From Paracoccus sp. R12_2 (lineage in GTDB: Bacteria > Pseudomonadota > Alphaproteobacteria > Rhodobacterales > Rhodobacteraceae), in the NCBI RefSeq assembly GCF_017744015.1, contig NZ_JAGHRA010000008.1, forward strand, positions 1 to 64,000: 64,000 nucleotides of DNA, written 5' to 3'. Both the position numbers and the translations under genes were made by a program. The notes under the pieces were generated by a model. It was not told the DNA's origin, did no database searches, and worked only from the letters and a program-made list of their open reading frames with translations. Below, in pieces: positions 17,574 to 26,174 of this stretch; position 1 is the stretch's first letter, and each line of letters starts with the position of its first letter.

Positions 17574-19694
17574 TCAGGCGCTGCAAGAGACGATGCCCGA
17601 GTCCGCGCGCGGCTGCTGAGCACCAACGCGAAGCGCATTCGCCATGACGGAAAGCGAACTGGCGGCCATCGCCAGCGCCGCGAGGTCCGGCGTCAGGTGG
17701 CCCGTCAGCAGCAGCGGCAGCAGGGCGGCGTTGTAGATCACCGCCAGGATCAGGTTCTGACGGCTGGTTCTGGCGGCGCGCCGCGACAACCGGATCAATT
17801 GGGGCAGCGCCGCAAGTCCACCGTCACCGATCACCACATCGGCGGTTTGCCTGGCTGCCGCATGCGCGCCCGCAACCGCGATCCCACAATCTCCGGCCGC
17901 CAATGCGGGAGCGTCGTTCACGCCGTCTCCGACGAACACCGTTCCCGCACCCTCGTTGCGGATCAACTCTGCCTTCTGTCGCGGCGTTTGCTGCCAGAAT
18001 ACGCTCTCGTCCGGCACACCCAGTGCCGCAGCCACTTGCCGCGTCGGCGTTGCCGCATCACCCGAGGCGATCCTGATGGACAGGCCCATGCGCGAAAGTG
18101 ACGTCATCGCGGCGGCGGCGTCGGGCAGAAGGTCGTCGGCGACGATCAGATGACCCAGCACGGCGCCATCGCGGGTGACGGTCAGTCGTGTTCCGCGACG
18201 ATCGTCGGCATCCGATCCTGTGACCCGCACGGTTCGGCCCGCGTCATCCAATCCCTCGGCATGCCGATCCGCGCGGCGCCCGCCCGCCCCCCGTTCGCCG
18301 GTCACCGCAACGATTGCGCGTGCCAGCGGATGGGTCAGGCCCGTTTCAGCAAAGGCGGCCGCTGCCACAAGGCCGTCCCGGCAAATGCCGCTGGCGGGCT
18401 CGGCGGCGATCATACGCGGCCGGCCCGCCGTCAGTGTGCCGGTCTTGTCGAGGAAGACGGTTCGCGCATGGGCCAGCTTTTCGAAGGCCTCCGGCTCGCG
18501 TATCCGATGGCCCGAACCTGCGGCAAGCTGCGAAATGCGCAGTCTCGTCAGCGGCACGGCAAGCGCCAGCGCACAAGGACACAAACCCGCCAGCACAGTC
18601 AGGCCGGTCATCAATGCCTGCTCGGTTCCAAGCCCGCGCAGCATCGCGACGATCGTCGCCGTTATTGCCAACGCCGGGATCGCGCGCGCAAGAAGCCCCG
18701 CCCAGTGTTCGGCCATGCCTCCCTCGGCGCCGTTGCGCGCGATCTCCAGCGCGATCGCACCGCCTAGCCGGTCAATCTCGCGGTCGCCGGGTTCACGATC
18801 ACTGCGTACGATAAGCCGCCTGTCCAGATTGACGCAGCCTGCTTCGATCCGGTCGCCGGGACGAACGGCGACCGACTTGCTTTCGCCAGTCAGAACTGCG
18901 CGATTCACAAGGCTGACGCCGGTCTCGATCACCCCATCTACTGTTGCCGCCTCGCCGGCATCGACGATGATCCGCGATCCGATGGGAACCTGATCCGCGG
19001 CCATGCGCCGCCGCTGGCCCAGGGTCTCGACCGTCGCGATTTCGGGTGCCGCATCCTGCATCGCCTTCAAGGCGCGGAGCGCCGAACGCCGGATCATCGT
19101 GTCGACAAGCCGGGCCAGAAGCAGAAGGGTCAAAAGCATCGTGGCCGCATCGAACCAGACCGCGACGTCGCCTTGCAGAAGCTGGACGGCGGACAGGATG
19201 AAAGCGCCAGTGACGCCCAAGGACACCAGAAGATCCATCGTCGGTTCACCCAACTGCAGCGACTTCCATCCCATCCACAGGATGCCCCGCCCGGCCCACA
19301 GGACCGGCAGCGCGAAGCCCCCCGAAGCCACGGCGATCCACCACGCCGTGTCTGGCGCAAGCTGTGTGGTGTACAGCACCAGCGCCAGGGCCATCGTCCA
19401 CATTCCTGACAGGACCGCCACCGCAAGGCGGATCCCAAGCCGGCCGAGATGCCGGTCCAGCATCGTCTCCAGTTCCTCGGGGCGGTGACGGTCGATCAGG
19501 CGATAGCCGGCACGGGCAACCTGGCCGGCAATCCTGGGTTGGCCTGTCGCGGTTTCATCCCAGTCCAACAGGGCCGAGGCGGTCAGATAATGCACCTTGG
19601 CCAGACGGATGCCGGGCTGGACAGACAGACGACGTTCCAGTCCACGTGCGCAACCGGCGCAGGCCAGACCCTCGATGGCGAATAATCGTCGCAT
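17574..19694 (-). CDS. P1B-type copper-transporting ATPase (CopA/CcoI-like)
   Basis: A 706-residue heavy-metal pump. It has an N-terminal metal-binding domain with GLACAGCARGLERRL (CxxC at residues 12-15), membrane segments carrying the transport motif GLCPCALALAVPL, the TGES loop (AVLTGESKSVAV), the phosphorylation site LDKTGTLTAG and the hinge FVGDGVNDAPALAAGD. The CPC motif indicates Cu(I) or Ag(I). Four bases after the TsdA-like gene, it ends an operon of heme-copper oxidase and cytochrome genes, so it most likely works like CcoI/FixI, moving copper across the inner membrane for assembly of the oxidase, though a detoxification role is also possible. The usual HP motif appears as GLTHPLARAIV. 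Confidence 0.9.
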   Translation of the reverse strand: MRRLFAIEGLACAGCARGLERRLSVQPGIRLAKVHYLTASALLDWDETATGQPRIAGQVARAGYRLIDRHRPEELETMLDRHLGRLGIRLAVAVLSGMWTMALALVLYTTQLAPDTAWWIAVASGGFALPVLWAGRGILWMGWKSLQLGEPTMDLLVSLGVTGAFILSAVQLLQGDVAVWFDAATMLLTLLLLARLVDTMIRRSALRALKAMQDAAPEIATVETLGQRRRMAADQVPIGSRIIVDAGEAATVDGVIETGVSLVNRAVLTGESKSVAVRPGDRIEAGCVNLDRRLIVRSDREPGDREIDRLGGAIALEIARNGAEGGMAEHWAGLLARAIPALAITATIVAMLRGLGTEQALMTGLTVLAGLCPCALALAVPLTRLRISQLAAGSGHRIREPEAFEKLAHARTVFLDKTGTLTAGRPRMIAAEPASGICRDGLVAAAAFAETGLTHPLARAIVAVTGERGAGGRRADRHAEGLDDAGRTVRVTGSDADDRRGTRLTVTRDGAVLGHLIVADDLLPDAAAAMTSLSRMGLSIRIASGDAATPTRQVAAALGVPDESVFWQQTPRQKAELIRNEGAGTVFVGDGVNDAPALAAGDCGIAVAGAHAAARQTADVVIGDGGLAALPQLIRLSRRAARTSRQNLILAVIYNAALLPLLLTGHLTPDLAALAMAASSLSVMANALRVGAQQPRADSGIVSCSA

Positions 19695-19698
19695 CCGG

Positions 19699-20742
19699 TC
19701 AGTCTTCTTCCGGAGCTTTCGCCGCCGCCGATGCCTGCATGCCCACCCCGATCAGCCTGCCATCGACGGTCTTGCCATAGAACGTTTCATCACCGTCATG
19801 GTGGGCCTTGCGCGTCTCTTCCACGCTGCCTTTCTGGCGCGGATCCTTGGGACGTTCGTGGCTGTCCAGAAAGGCAGCCACGTCCCAAGCCTGCTGATCC
19901 GTCAGCTTGCCCGGTTGCGACAGCGGCATGTTGTGCTTGACGAATGCCGCCGCCGTGTCGATCCGCGCCATGCCCGCGCCCCAATTATAGCTGTCCGCAC
20001 CCCAAAGCGGGGGAAAGACATAGCGACCGTTCAGATCCTTCTGCCCCTGTCCGTCTGGCCCATGACAGACGACGCAGTCTTCGGCGAAGACCGCCTCGCC
20101 GCGCGCCAGATCATAGCCCTGCTCTGGCTTTTCGACCTTGCCGAAGCCGCTGCCATCCAACTTCTCGTTGGTGGGCGCGCCAGTCGCAAGCCAATAGAAA
20201 TAGCTTTCCAGATCGCGATAGATGTCATCGCCATGCGGAGGTGGCCCGCCCGAAGGCGAGCCTTGGGCGTTCATCGAATAGGTAAAGCAGCCCATCACCC
20301 TGTCTTCCATCGTATTGATCTGCTTGTTCTTGCCGCGGTATTTCGGATAGGCGACCCACGCGGCCCACATCGGCGCCGACAGCGGCTGCCGACCCGAATC
20401 CAGATGGCAGTTCGAACAGGACAGACCGTTGCCGACATGATCCGAGGCATTCGTGCCGGTATTGGTGAAGATCGCCATGCCGCGCTGCACGGCGGCGCCG
20501 AATTCGTCATCGGGGATGCTGGCCGTGTCAGGAGGATGGAACAGATCGTCGCGTGGCTTCTGTGCCATCGCCGTCTTCTGCACCGGTTCGCCCGTCAGCC
20601 AAGCCGGCGCAAGGCCCAGTTCCACAACCAACGAGCCAAGGGCCACAAGCGCAAGGCCTCCGCCGGCGGCAAAGATGATATTGCGGGCCGTGTGTTTGCC
20701 ACCGCTGCTGTCGCTCTCGCGGGACTTCGGATCATTCGGCAT
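19699..20742 (-). CDS. diheme cytochrome c, TsdA (thiosulfate dehydrogenase)-like
   Basis: A 347-residue membrane-anchored periplasmic protein with one N-terminal span (about residues 20-42) and two heme c sites: CSNCH (109-113) and CVVCH (223-227). The stretch CSNCHLDSGRQPLSAPMW, PKYRGKNKQINTMEDRVMGCF is very close to the TsdA pattern, including a cysteine (Cys152) about 39 residues after the first heme, the position of the unusual Cys heme ligand in thiosulfate dehydrogenases. TsdA couples two thiosulfates to tetrathionate and gives electrons to cytochromes. It overlaps the triheme cytochrome gene by 11 bases, so it may feed the oxidase directly. Confidence 0.8.
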   Translation of the reverse strand: MPNDPKSRESDSSGGKHTARNIIFAAGGGLALVALGSLVVELGLAPAWLTGEPVQKTAMAQKPRDDLFHPPDTASIPDDEFGAAVQRGMAIFTNTGTNASDHVGNGLSCSNCHLDSGRQPLSAPMWAAWVAYPKYRGKNKQINTMEDRVMGCFTYSMNAQGSPSGGPPPHGDDIYRDLESYFYWLATGAPTNEKLDGSGFGKVEKPEQGYDLARGEAVFAEDCVVCHGPDGQGQKDLNGRYVFPPLWGADSYNWGAGMARIDTAAAFVKHNMPLSQPGKLTDQQAWDVAAFLDSHERPKDPRQKGSVEETRKAHHDGDETFYGKTVDGRLIGVGMQASAAAKAPEED

Positions 20743-21976
20743 TCGAGGTTCCTTCCTGTGCGCTGGCCGTGCGCCCAGCGGGCACGGGCGGCAGCGAGGC
20801 CAGATAATCGGCCACTGCTCGGCGATCCTGGCTGGACAGTGCCTGAGAGATTTGGCTCATCAACCCCAAGGGCGAATTCTGCCTGCCCCCGCCGGCCCAG
20901 GCTGCCAACTGGCTGGCCGTGTAGGGCGCATGCTGGGCCGCCAGCGCCGGAAAATCCGGGGCGACGCCGAACCCGGACGAGCCATGGCAGGTAAAGCAGG
21001 CTGGGACGCCCAACGACCAGTCGCCTTGCAGCGCCAGCCGCTCACCCCGTGCCAGATCCGCAGACAGGTTCGGGCTGGCGTTGCTGGTCGCACGCAACGT
21101 GGCAAAATACGCGCCCAAGGCCGCGGTCTCGGCATCGCTCAGACCGGCTGCGACAATCTGCATCGATTCGTTGTCGCGGGTGCCATCGCGGAAATCATTC
21201 AGCTGCTTGGTCAGATACTTGGCGGGCTGTCCGGCAAGGCGCGGCGTGTTTTCGCCCCCTTGGCCCAGGTCGCCGTGGCAACTGGCACAGGCCCAGACAT
21301 CGTCACGGCCTGCAAAAACCAGATCCTGCACAGTGGCCGTCATCGCATCCGCCGCCGTCGGCGCGGGATGGGGAGGTTGCGGGGGCATCGAGGTCACGAT
21401 CGTGGCCAATTCCGCGCCTCCGGCAAAGCTGCCCGCGTCGCCGACCTCATGGCGCAGATCCGCGACACGCTTCGGATCAAGTTTCGCATCGGTTTCGCCG
21501 AATGTCAGCGTGACGTAGCTGGCGATGCGCGATATCTCATCGTCGTTCAGCGCGCTGGCGAAGCTGGGCATATGCCCGTCGAAATCATCACCGCCGACCC
21601 GGATCGGCCCGTCGATGCCGCGCAGCAGGATGCGGGCGACGATTTCGGGACCGGCAGCGAGGACCTCGGACCCGGCCAAGGGCGGTACCGCGCCGCGAAG
21701 CCCCTCACCGTCCGGCTGATGGCAGGTCGAGCAGTTGGCAACGAACAGATTGCCCCCCTCGCCCTGATCGGCCGAGATTTGCACGGCGCGTTCCTCAACC
21801 CGCTCGTCTTGGGCGAGGGTCACGTCCTTGCCGGTATCGTACAGCATGAACGCCCCCCACGCGGCCAGTGCGATGGCAATCCAGTAGACCGGCATCGGAA
21901 TGCCCGAGAATTCCTCGTAGGGCTCGAAATTCTCATCGGGGCGAGGATGGTCGGACTTGCTCTTCCTGCCGAACAT
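20732..21976 (-). CDS. membrane-anchored triheme cytochrome c, possibly replacing CcoP
   Basis: A 414-residue protein with a single N-terminal span (PMPVYWIAIALAAWGAFMLY, about 27-46) and three class I heme c motifs: CSTCH (82-86), CASCH (230-234) and CFTCH (327-331). CcoP of ordinary cbb3 oxidases has two hemes and two spans; this protein has an extra heme and only one span. It lies directly after ccoO, with start and stop overlapping by one base, so it probably serves as the electron-entry subunit of this oxidase. Each domain has a downstream methionine that could be an axial ligand (for example GHMPSFASALND). Confidence 0.8.
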   Translation of the reverse strand: MFGRKSKSDHPRPDENFEPYEEFSGIPMPVYWIAIALAAWGAFMLYDTGKDVTLAQDERVEERAVQISADQGEGGNLFVANCSTCHQPDGEGLRGAVPPLAGSEVLAAGPEIVARILLRGIDGPIRVGGDDFDGHMPSFASALNDDEISRIASYVTLTFGETDAKLDPKRVADLRHEVGDAGSFAGGAELATIVTSMPPQPPHPAPTAADAMTATVQDLVFAGRDDVWACASCHGDLGQGGENTPRLAGQPAKYLTKQLNDFRDGTRDNESMQIVAAGLSDAETAALGAYFATLRATSNASPNLSADLARGERLALQGDWSLGVPACFTCHGSSGFGVAPDFPALAAQHAPYTASQLAAWAGGGRQNSPLGLMSQISQALSSQDRRAVADYLASLPPVPAGRTASAQEGTSNAE

Positions 21977-22623
21977 CAGCTGTCCCCCTCACTGGCGTTT
22001 GGATCCTCGGCGGCCGGGCCGCTTGCGTAGCCATCATCCCGCAGGGCATCGGTTGGCGACGGATATGTCCGGTCCAGCGCCCGGAGGTACGCGACCAGAT
22101 CCAGCGCGTCTCGGCGGGCAACGATCACGCCGCTTTCGGGCGCATAGGCGGGCGGCAAGGTGACAACGGTATCGCTGGGCGCGGCGCGGTCCTTTCGTTC
22201 GAACAGAAATGGATAGGCGGGCATGATCGACCAATCGAAAATGGCGCGAGGTTGATACAGATGGGTCAGGTGCCAGCCCTCGGACGGCAGGCGCGCGCCG
22301 ACGTTCAGCAGGTCCGGTCCGGTCCGCATCGTGCCCAACTGATGCGGAGCATCGAAGGCATAATCCGATGCCACGGATGGACGTCCCCAGCCACGTTCGC
22401 CATCGGGGGCCTGATCGGGTGATCTGGGTTGCTGGCTATGGCAATAGACGCATCCCATTGCGACATAGACGTCGCGGCCGTTCTGCTCGGCCTGGGTATA
22501 ATTGCGCAGCCCTTCCGGAACGTTGCGGGCGTCGATCTGGATGCCTGGTGCGATGACCAGCATCAGCGTCGCAAATGCCAGAATGGCCAAGGCGAGAATC
22601 GAGAGAGGAAGATACCGGTTCAT
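21976..22623 (-). CDS. ccoO: cbb3-type cytochrome c oxidase, monoheme subunit CcoO-like
   Basis: A 215-residue subunit with an N-terminal membrane anchor (residues 5-27) and one heme c site CVYCHSQQ (58-62), preceded by YTQAEQNGRDVYVAMG, the standard CcoO/FixO context. The following segment (GRPSVASDYAFDAPHQLGTMRTGPDL) is characteristic. It passes electrons from the soluble or larger cytochrome to the catalytic subunit. Its ATG overlaps the ccoN stop. Confidence 0.88.
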   Translation of the reverse strand: MNRYLPLSILALAILAFATLMLVIAPGIQIDARNVPEGLRNYTQAEQNGRDVYVAMGCVYCHSQQPRSPDQAPDGERGWGRPSVASDYAFDAPHQLGTMRTGPDLLNVGARLPSEGWHLTHLYQPRAIFDWSIMPAYPFLFERKDRAAPSDTVVTLPPAYAPESGVIVARRDALDLVAYLRALDRTYPSPTDALRDDGYASGPAAEDPNASEGDS

Positions 22624-24176
22624 TCCGCAGCCACCGTCGATGCAGATTCATCCCGCGTCATGAAGGCCAGTCCCAGCAAGTTCAGCGCGAAGACCAGATG
22701 ACCGAGCGTCATCAATGTCCCGCCGACGCTTCGGGCCTGAAGATAGGGCAGCACGACCTCGACGCTGTCGCGGAACGGTCGCGTGGCATCCAACATCGCC
22801 AGTCCCTGCAGCACACCGCCAATCGACAGCGCAAGGAAGTAGATCGCGAAGCCGATCACGACCAGCCAGAAGTGCAGCTTCAGCAACCCAGGCCACGGAA
22901 AGACCCGACCCGTCGCGCGCGGCAGGATCTGGTAGATCGCGCCGAACATCACCAGCGACACGAAGGCATAGGCCCCCAGATGGGCGTGGCCGACAGTATA
23001 TTGGGTGAAATGGGTGATCGTGTTGACTGACCTCAACGCCTCGATCGAGCCCTGGAAGGACGCCAGCGTGTACATGACGGCACCGAACGAGATGAAGCGC
23101 AGCGGAATGGATTCCCTCAGCGCCCAGAGGTTCATCGCGACGGTGACGTGCTGGTTGATCGCAACCGCGATCACGGGGATGAACATCATCACCGAATGCA
23201 CGACCGACAATGTCACCAACCACGTCGGCACCGGACCTCCGATCAGGTGATGAATTCCGACCTGGCTGTAGAACAGCGCCAGCCCCCAGAATCCCAGCAA
23301 CGACACGGCATAGCTGTAGATGGGCTTTCCGATGATCTTCGGAATGAAGTAATAGGCCGCGCCCACGCCAAGCGGCGTCAGCCAGAGGCCCAGCACGTTG
23401 TGCGCGAACCACCAGTTGATCGTCGCCTCCTGCGCACCCCCATAAAGCGGCAGGTTGGCGACCACGAACAGCACCGGGAACCACAGGATCGCAGCCAGGA
23501 AATACCAGCCCGAGACATAGATGTGATGGACCTGCCGAGCCCGCGTTGTCTGGATCAGCGGCGCGATGAAACAGGCCCCTCCGGCGGCCAGAAAAATGTC
23601 GACCTGCCACGGGATCTCCAGCCATTCCTCACCGTCGGTCCAACCGCGTGCGATGGCCACCGCTCCCAGGGTGACGCCGATGTTCCATAGCAACGCGCCC
23701 CATATAATCAGCTGCGGACGACGCGAGGGCGTATGGAAGATGCGCGGGATGATCCACATGACCGAAGCAACGCCCGCCTGCGACAGCCAGCCGTAGATCA
23801 CCAGGTTCAGATGCAGCGTTCGCATCCTTCCGAAGGTCAATGGCGCTGCGAAATCCAGCCAGTCCGGCCAGTGAAGCTTTAATGACGCGATCAGTCCAAA
23901 GACCGAACCCGCCACAAGCCAAAAGGTCGCCGCAGCGATCAGGACCAGCACCGGCCTCGCCGAGATCTGGTCGATGCCGGCCTGCACAGGGTCGAACCTG
24001 TGTGGGTGGGCTTCCTCACCAGCATCGCCGCGGACTTCACCGGCTTCAAACACGGTTTCCGCGTCGTGCTGGTCGATGGTGATCTGCCGGTTGGCGATCG
24101 CCCAGATCAGAAAGGCCAGCGCCAAAAGAGAGACAACAAAGCTAAGCGCCAGCAGCAGCCCCAGCGTGACGGGCAT
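22620..24176 (-). CDS. ccoN: cbb3-type cytochrome c oxidase, catalytic subunit I (CcoN-like)
   Basis: A 518-residue heme-copper oxidase subunit with about 12 membrane spans. The start is ATG 24176, seven bases after GGGAGG; a TTG two codons upstream is less likely. Heme and copper ligands are visible in RTLHLNLVIYGWLSQ, SGWYFLAA..., NWWFAHNVLGLW, FYSQVGIHHLIGGPVPTW (CuB histidine pair and the cross-linked tyrosine position) and HFTQYTVGHAHLGAYAF. It reduces oxygen to water with proton pumping. A typical CcoP or CcoQ is missing next to it. It heads an overlapping five-gene operon ending in a copper ATPase. Confidence 0.9.
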   Translation of the reverse strand: MPVTLGLLLALSFVVSLLALAFLIWAIANRQITIDQHDAETVFEAGEVRGDAGEEAHPHRFDPVQAGIDQISARPVLVLIAAATFWLVAGSVFGLIASLKLHWPDWLDFAAPLTFGRMRTLHLNLVIYGWLSQAGVASVMWIIPRIFHTPSRRPQLIIWGALLWNIGVTLGAVAIARGWTDGEEWLEIPWQVDIFLAAGGACFIAPLIQTTRARQVHHIYVSGWYFLAAILWFPVLFVVANLPLYGGAQEATINWWFAHNVLGLWLTPLGVGAAYYFIPKIIGKPIYSYAVSLLGFWGLALFYSQVGIHHLIGGPVPTWLVTLSVVHSVMMFIPVIAVAINQHVTVAMNLWALRESIPLRFISFGAVMYTLASFQGSIEALRSVNTITHFTQYTVGHAHLGAYAFVSLVMFGAIYQILPRATGRVFPWPGLLKLHFWLVVIGFAIYFLALSIGGVLQGLAMLDATRPFRDSVEVVLPYLQARSVGGTLMTLGHLVFALNLLGLAFMTRDESASTVAAE

Positions 24177-24187
24177 CGCCAACCTCC

Positions 24188-24201
24188 CGTTCTTGAGAAC
24201 G
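24188..24201. promoter_or_regulatory. perfect inverted repeat in the ccoN leader
   Basis: CGTTCT-TG-AGAACG lies immediately upstream of the ccoN ribosome binding site. It could be an operator or a small leader hairpin affecting translation. It does not match the FNR consensus TTGATnnnnATCAA. Confidence 0.35.
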
Positions 24202-24243
24202 AATCATTACATATGAATATTTGCGTGCTTTAGATGCACAAAC

Positions 24244-24260
24244 CTTAAACCAACCTTAAG
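24244..24260. promoter_or_regulatory. candidate response-regulator box upstream of ccoN (CTTAA repeat, 11-bp spacing)
   Basis: CTTAAACCAACCTTAAG contains two CTTAA units starting 11 bases apart. It shares this layout with the 17-bp boxes at 25536-25552 and 29690-29706. It ends about 68 bases upstream of the ccoN start, a promoter-proximal place. Part of it lies in the 12-base palindrome AACCTTAAGGTT (24252-24263). Direct repeats one helical turn apart are typical for OmpR-family regulators. Confidence 0.5.
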
Positions 24261-24285
24261 GTTCCCCCGAGTCGACCAAGTTTTC

Positions 24286-24501
24286 TTAGACGACGCGCAA
24301 TCGCCCCAGCATCTTACGCTTCGGGCGGTCACGGTCTGCAAACCACCTACGCAAAGCCTTGATCGCGGTGACGCCAACCTCACACCGATCCTTGCCGTAA
24401 CGCGTCAGCACACCCTGCATGGTGATGAAGGCGCAGCGATAGGGGGTGTCTTGATCCAGTGGGCCACCATCACGCACGAACGTTAATTCGATCCTCCGCA
24501 T
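24286..24501 (-). CDS. small hypothetical protein
   Basis: A 71-residue frame from ATG 24501, with GGAGAA seven bases upstream. It reads MRRIELTFVRDGGPLDQDT at the start, then YRCAFITMQGVLTRYGKDRCEVGVTAIKALRRWFADRD. It vaguely recalls the short DUF6968-type proteins, but I cannot confirm this. A longer form starting at 24591 lacks a ribosome binding site. It ends 25 bases before the ccoN regulatory box and is on the same strand as ccoN. Confidence 0.4.
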   Translation of the reverse strand: MRRIELTFVRDGGPLDQDTPYRCAFITMQGVLTRYGKDRCEVGVTAIKALRRWFADRDRPKRKMLGRLRVV

Positions 24502-24915
24502 GGGGGGATTCTCCAACTTGGCGTTCAGGGTAAGGCGGCGAAAACGCCTTCCCATCGTAGGCCGAATGCCGTTGGAAGATTTCGTCGGCATGGTCTTGCC
24601 GAGAAGGGGCTCGGCCCATCCGATGACTTCGATTCGGTAGCCGGTGGTTTCGACGATGAGGGTCGGGGCAAGGCGTGGCGGGTCATCCCGTCAAAGGATG
24701 GCAAGTGGTCGCCAGAAGGGGTGGTTCAGCATTCCCTGCAAACCCAGCCATCCTCCGCAGGGTCGGCCCCCTCGCGTCCCTAATTCGCGATGCGGTTCAA
24801 GGAAGCCCTGGCTGCCATTCAACCGGATCAAGGTCAGCCGGGTCATGCAGCAGGTCGTTCCAGGTCTGACCGGCGGGGTGGCAACGAGACGCACCCTGCC
24901 GGTCTCGATTCGGCG
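24502..24915. other. gene-free stretch
   Basis: I found no reading frame with a plausible start or family resemblance here. The L,D-transpeptidase gene ends at 24916 on the complementary strand, so this stretch may include its terminator, but no strong hairpin with a T-run is visible. Confidence 0.4.
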
Positions 24916-25470
24916 TCAGATCACACGCACCTGCGTGCCGACCGGACAGAGGCCGAAAAGCTCTTCTATCTTCTCATTGTAAAGGCCGATGCAGCCATCT
25001 GAAGACAATCGCCCGATCTTGCGCGTGTCATGGGTGCCGTGAATCAGATAGGCGGGCCAGCCCAGATACATCGCGTGGGTACCCAACGGATTGTCGGGCC
25101 CTGGACCCACCGGCTTCCAGTCGGGATAGCGCTCCATCTGCGACGCGGTGGGCGTCCAGCTTGGGCCGACTTTCTTGCGCACGATTTCCGTGTAGCCGCG
25201 CTTGGTCAGTTCGTCGGATATGGGAACCGAGGTCGGATAGGTGCGGTGGATCGTGTCGTCGGCGTTCCAAAAATGCAAGGCACGCGATGTGGTGTCGGCG
25301 ACGATGGCGCCCTTGCCAAGCGACTCGAAATGATCCTGCCACCGTTGCATCGTGAAACTGCTGATATTGTGACGCGGTGTCGTCTGTGCCCGCACCAGAC
25401 CGGGCATCGCCAGCCCGCCCGCGGCGAGAATGCCCAACCCCAGGGCGCGGCGACGGTTGATGTCGCTCAT
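24916..25470 (-). CDS. L,D-transpeptidase (YkuD domain), Tat-type signal
   Basis: A 184-residue periplasmic enzyme that would make 3-3 crosslinks in peptidoglycan or attach proteins to it. The N-terminus MSDINRRRALGLGILAAGGLAMPGLVRA has a twin-arginine-like signal. The catalytic motif is HGTHDTRKIGRLSSDGCIGLYN, with the nucleophilic cysteine in SDGC. The preceding GPDNPLGTHAMYLGWPAYLIHG is a standard YkuD segment. A CTTAAG box lies 66 bases upstream. It is transcribed in the same direction as the DsbA/Ldt/TlpA/DsbD operon. Confidence 0.88.
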   Translation of the reverse strand: MSDINRRRALGLGILAAGGLAMPGLVRAQTTPRHNISSFTMQRWQDHFESLGKGAIVADTTSRALHFWNADDTIHRTYPTSVPISDELTKRGYTEIVRKKVGPSWTPTASQMERYPDWKPVGPGPDNPLGTHAMYLGWPAYLIHGTHDTRKIGRLSSDGCIGLYNEKIEELFGLCPVGTQVRVI

Positions 25471-25535
25471 TTCACTGCTCCTTTTCTCATGATGCGGGGA
25501 AGTTGGCCCCCGCTTCGCTTGAATGCGACGTCATG

Positions 25536-25552
25536 CTTAAGCCCGGCTTAAG
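25536..25552. promoter_or_regulatory. candidate response-regulator box upstream of an L,D-transpeptidase
   Basis: CTTAAGCCCGGCTTAAG is an almost perfect palindrome made of two CTTAAG units 11 bases apart. It is the exact reverse complement of the box at 29690-29706 in front of dsbD and the response regulator. It overlaps the stop codon of the DsbA-like gene and sits upstream of the L,D-transpeptidase start. Confidence 0.6.
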
Positions 25553-26174
25553 ACGCCTCGCGCGCTTGGGAAATCGCGCCGCGCAGGGTCGCCGCGTCCA
25601 GTGCGCCGGGATAGATCGTGCGACCGATGATGAAGGCGGGCGTACCGCGCAGGCCCAACTGCGCGGCCTGTGCCGCGTTGCGCGCCAGAAACCCGTCCCA
25701 CTTGTCCCGGTCCGCGCGATATGCGTCCTGCGCCGCCGCGACGTCGATCCCGGCATCACCCAGAACCTTGTCGATCTGCTCGTTGCTCAGCTTGGCCTCG
25801 GTCGCCATCAGGGCGGAATTCGCCTTGTGATACTCGCCCATCCCGGTCGCGCCCAGGACAAGTTGGCTGGCATGGACCGACGGTGCGCCGAAGATCGGCC
25901 AGTCCTTCATCACCAGGCGGATATTGCCGTCCTCGGCCACCACATCGGTCAGCGTGGGATGGTTCCTTTTGCAGAACGGACATTGATAGTCGAAATATTC
26001 CACGATGGTCACGTCGCCCTCGGCATTACCCAGAACCGGACCGTCGGGATCGTGCAGCACGTCGTCCACGGTCAGTTCATCCGCGCGCGCGCGCAGGCTC
26101 ATGGCGCCGCCGGCAAGGCCAAGCAGCCCCAGGCCGGCACCTGCGCCCAGCATCATGCGTCGATGAATGTTCAT
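25548..26174 (-). CDS. DsbA-family thiol:disulfide protein (thioredoxin fold)
   Basis: A 208-residue exported protein with an N-terminal signal (NIHRRMMLGAGAGLGLLGLAGGAMSLRA, possibly Tat). The active site is YFDYQCPFCKRNHPTL (CPFC), the cis-proline loop is LRGTPAFIIG, and the intervening helical insertion matches the Com1/BdbD/DsbA group. It oxidises or isomerises cysteine pairs in the periplasm. It overlaps the neighbouring L,D-transpeptidase gene by four bases in the order TlpA-Ldt-DsbA. Confidence 0.88.
   Translation of the reverse strand: MNIHRRMMLGAGAGLGLLGLAGGAMSLRARADELTVDDVLHDPDGPVLGNAEGDVTIVEYFDYQCPFCKRNHPTLTDVVAEDGNIRLVMKDWPIFGAPSVHASQLVLGATGMGEYHKANSALMATEAKLSNEQIDKVLGDAGIDVAAAQDAYRADRDKWDGFLARNAAQAAQLGLRGTPAFIIGRTIYPGALDAATLRGAISQAREAS

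Noticed and set aside
24188-24201. Possible FNR box before ccoN
   Set aside because: TTGAGAACGAATCA does not match TTGATnnnnATCAA in either half. The perfect repeat is CGTTCT/AGAACG instead.
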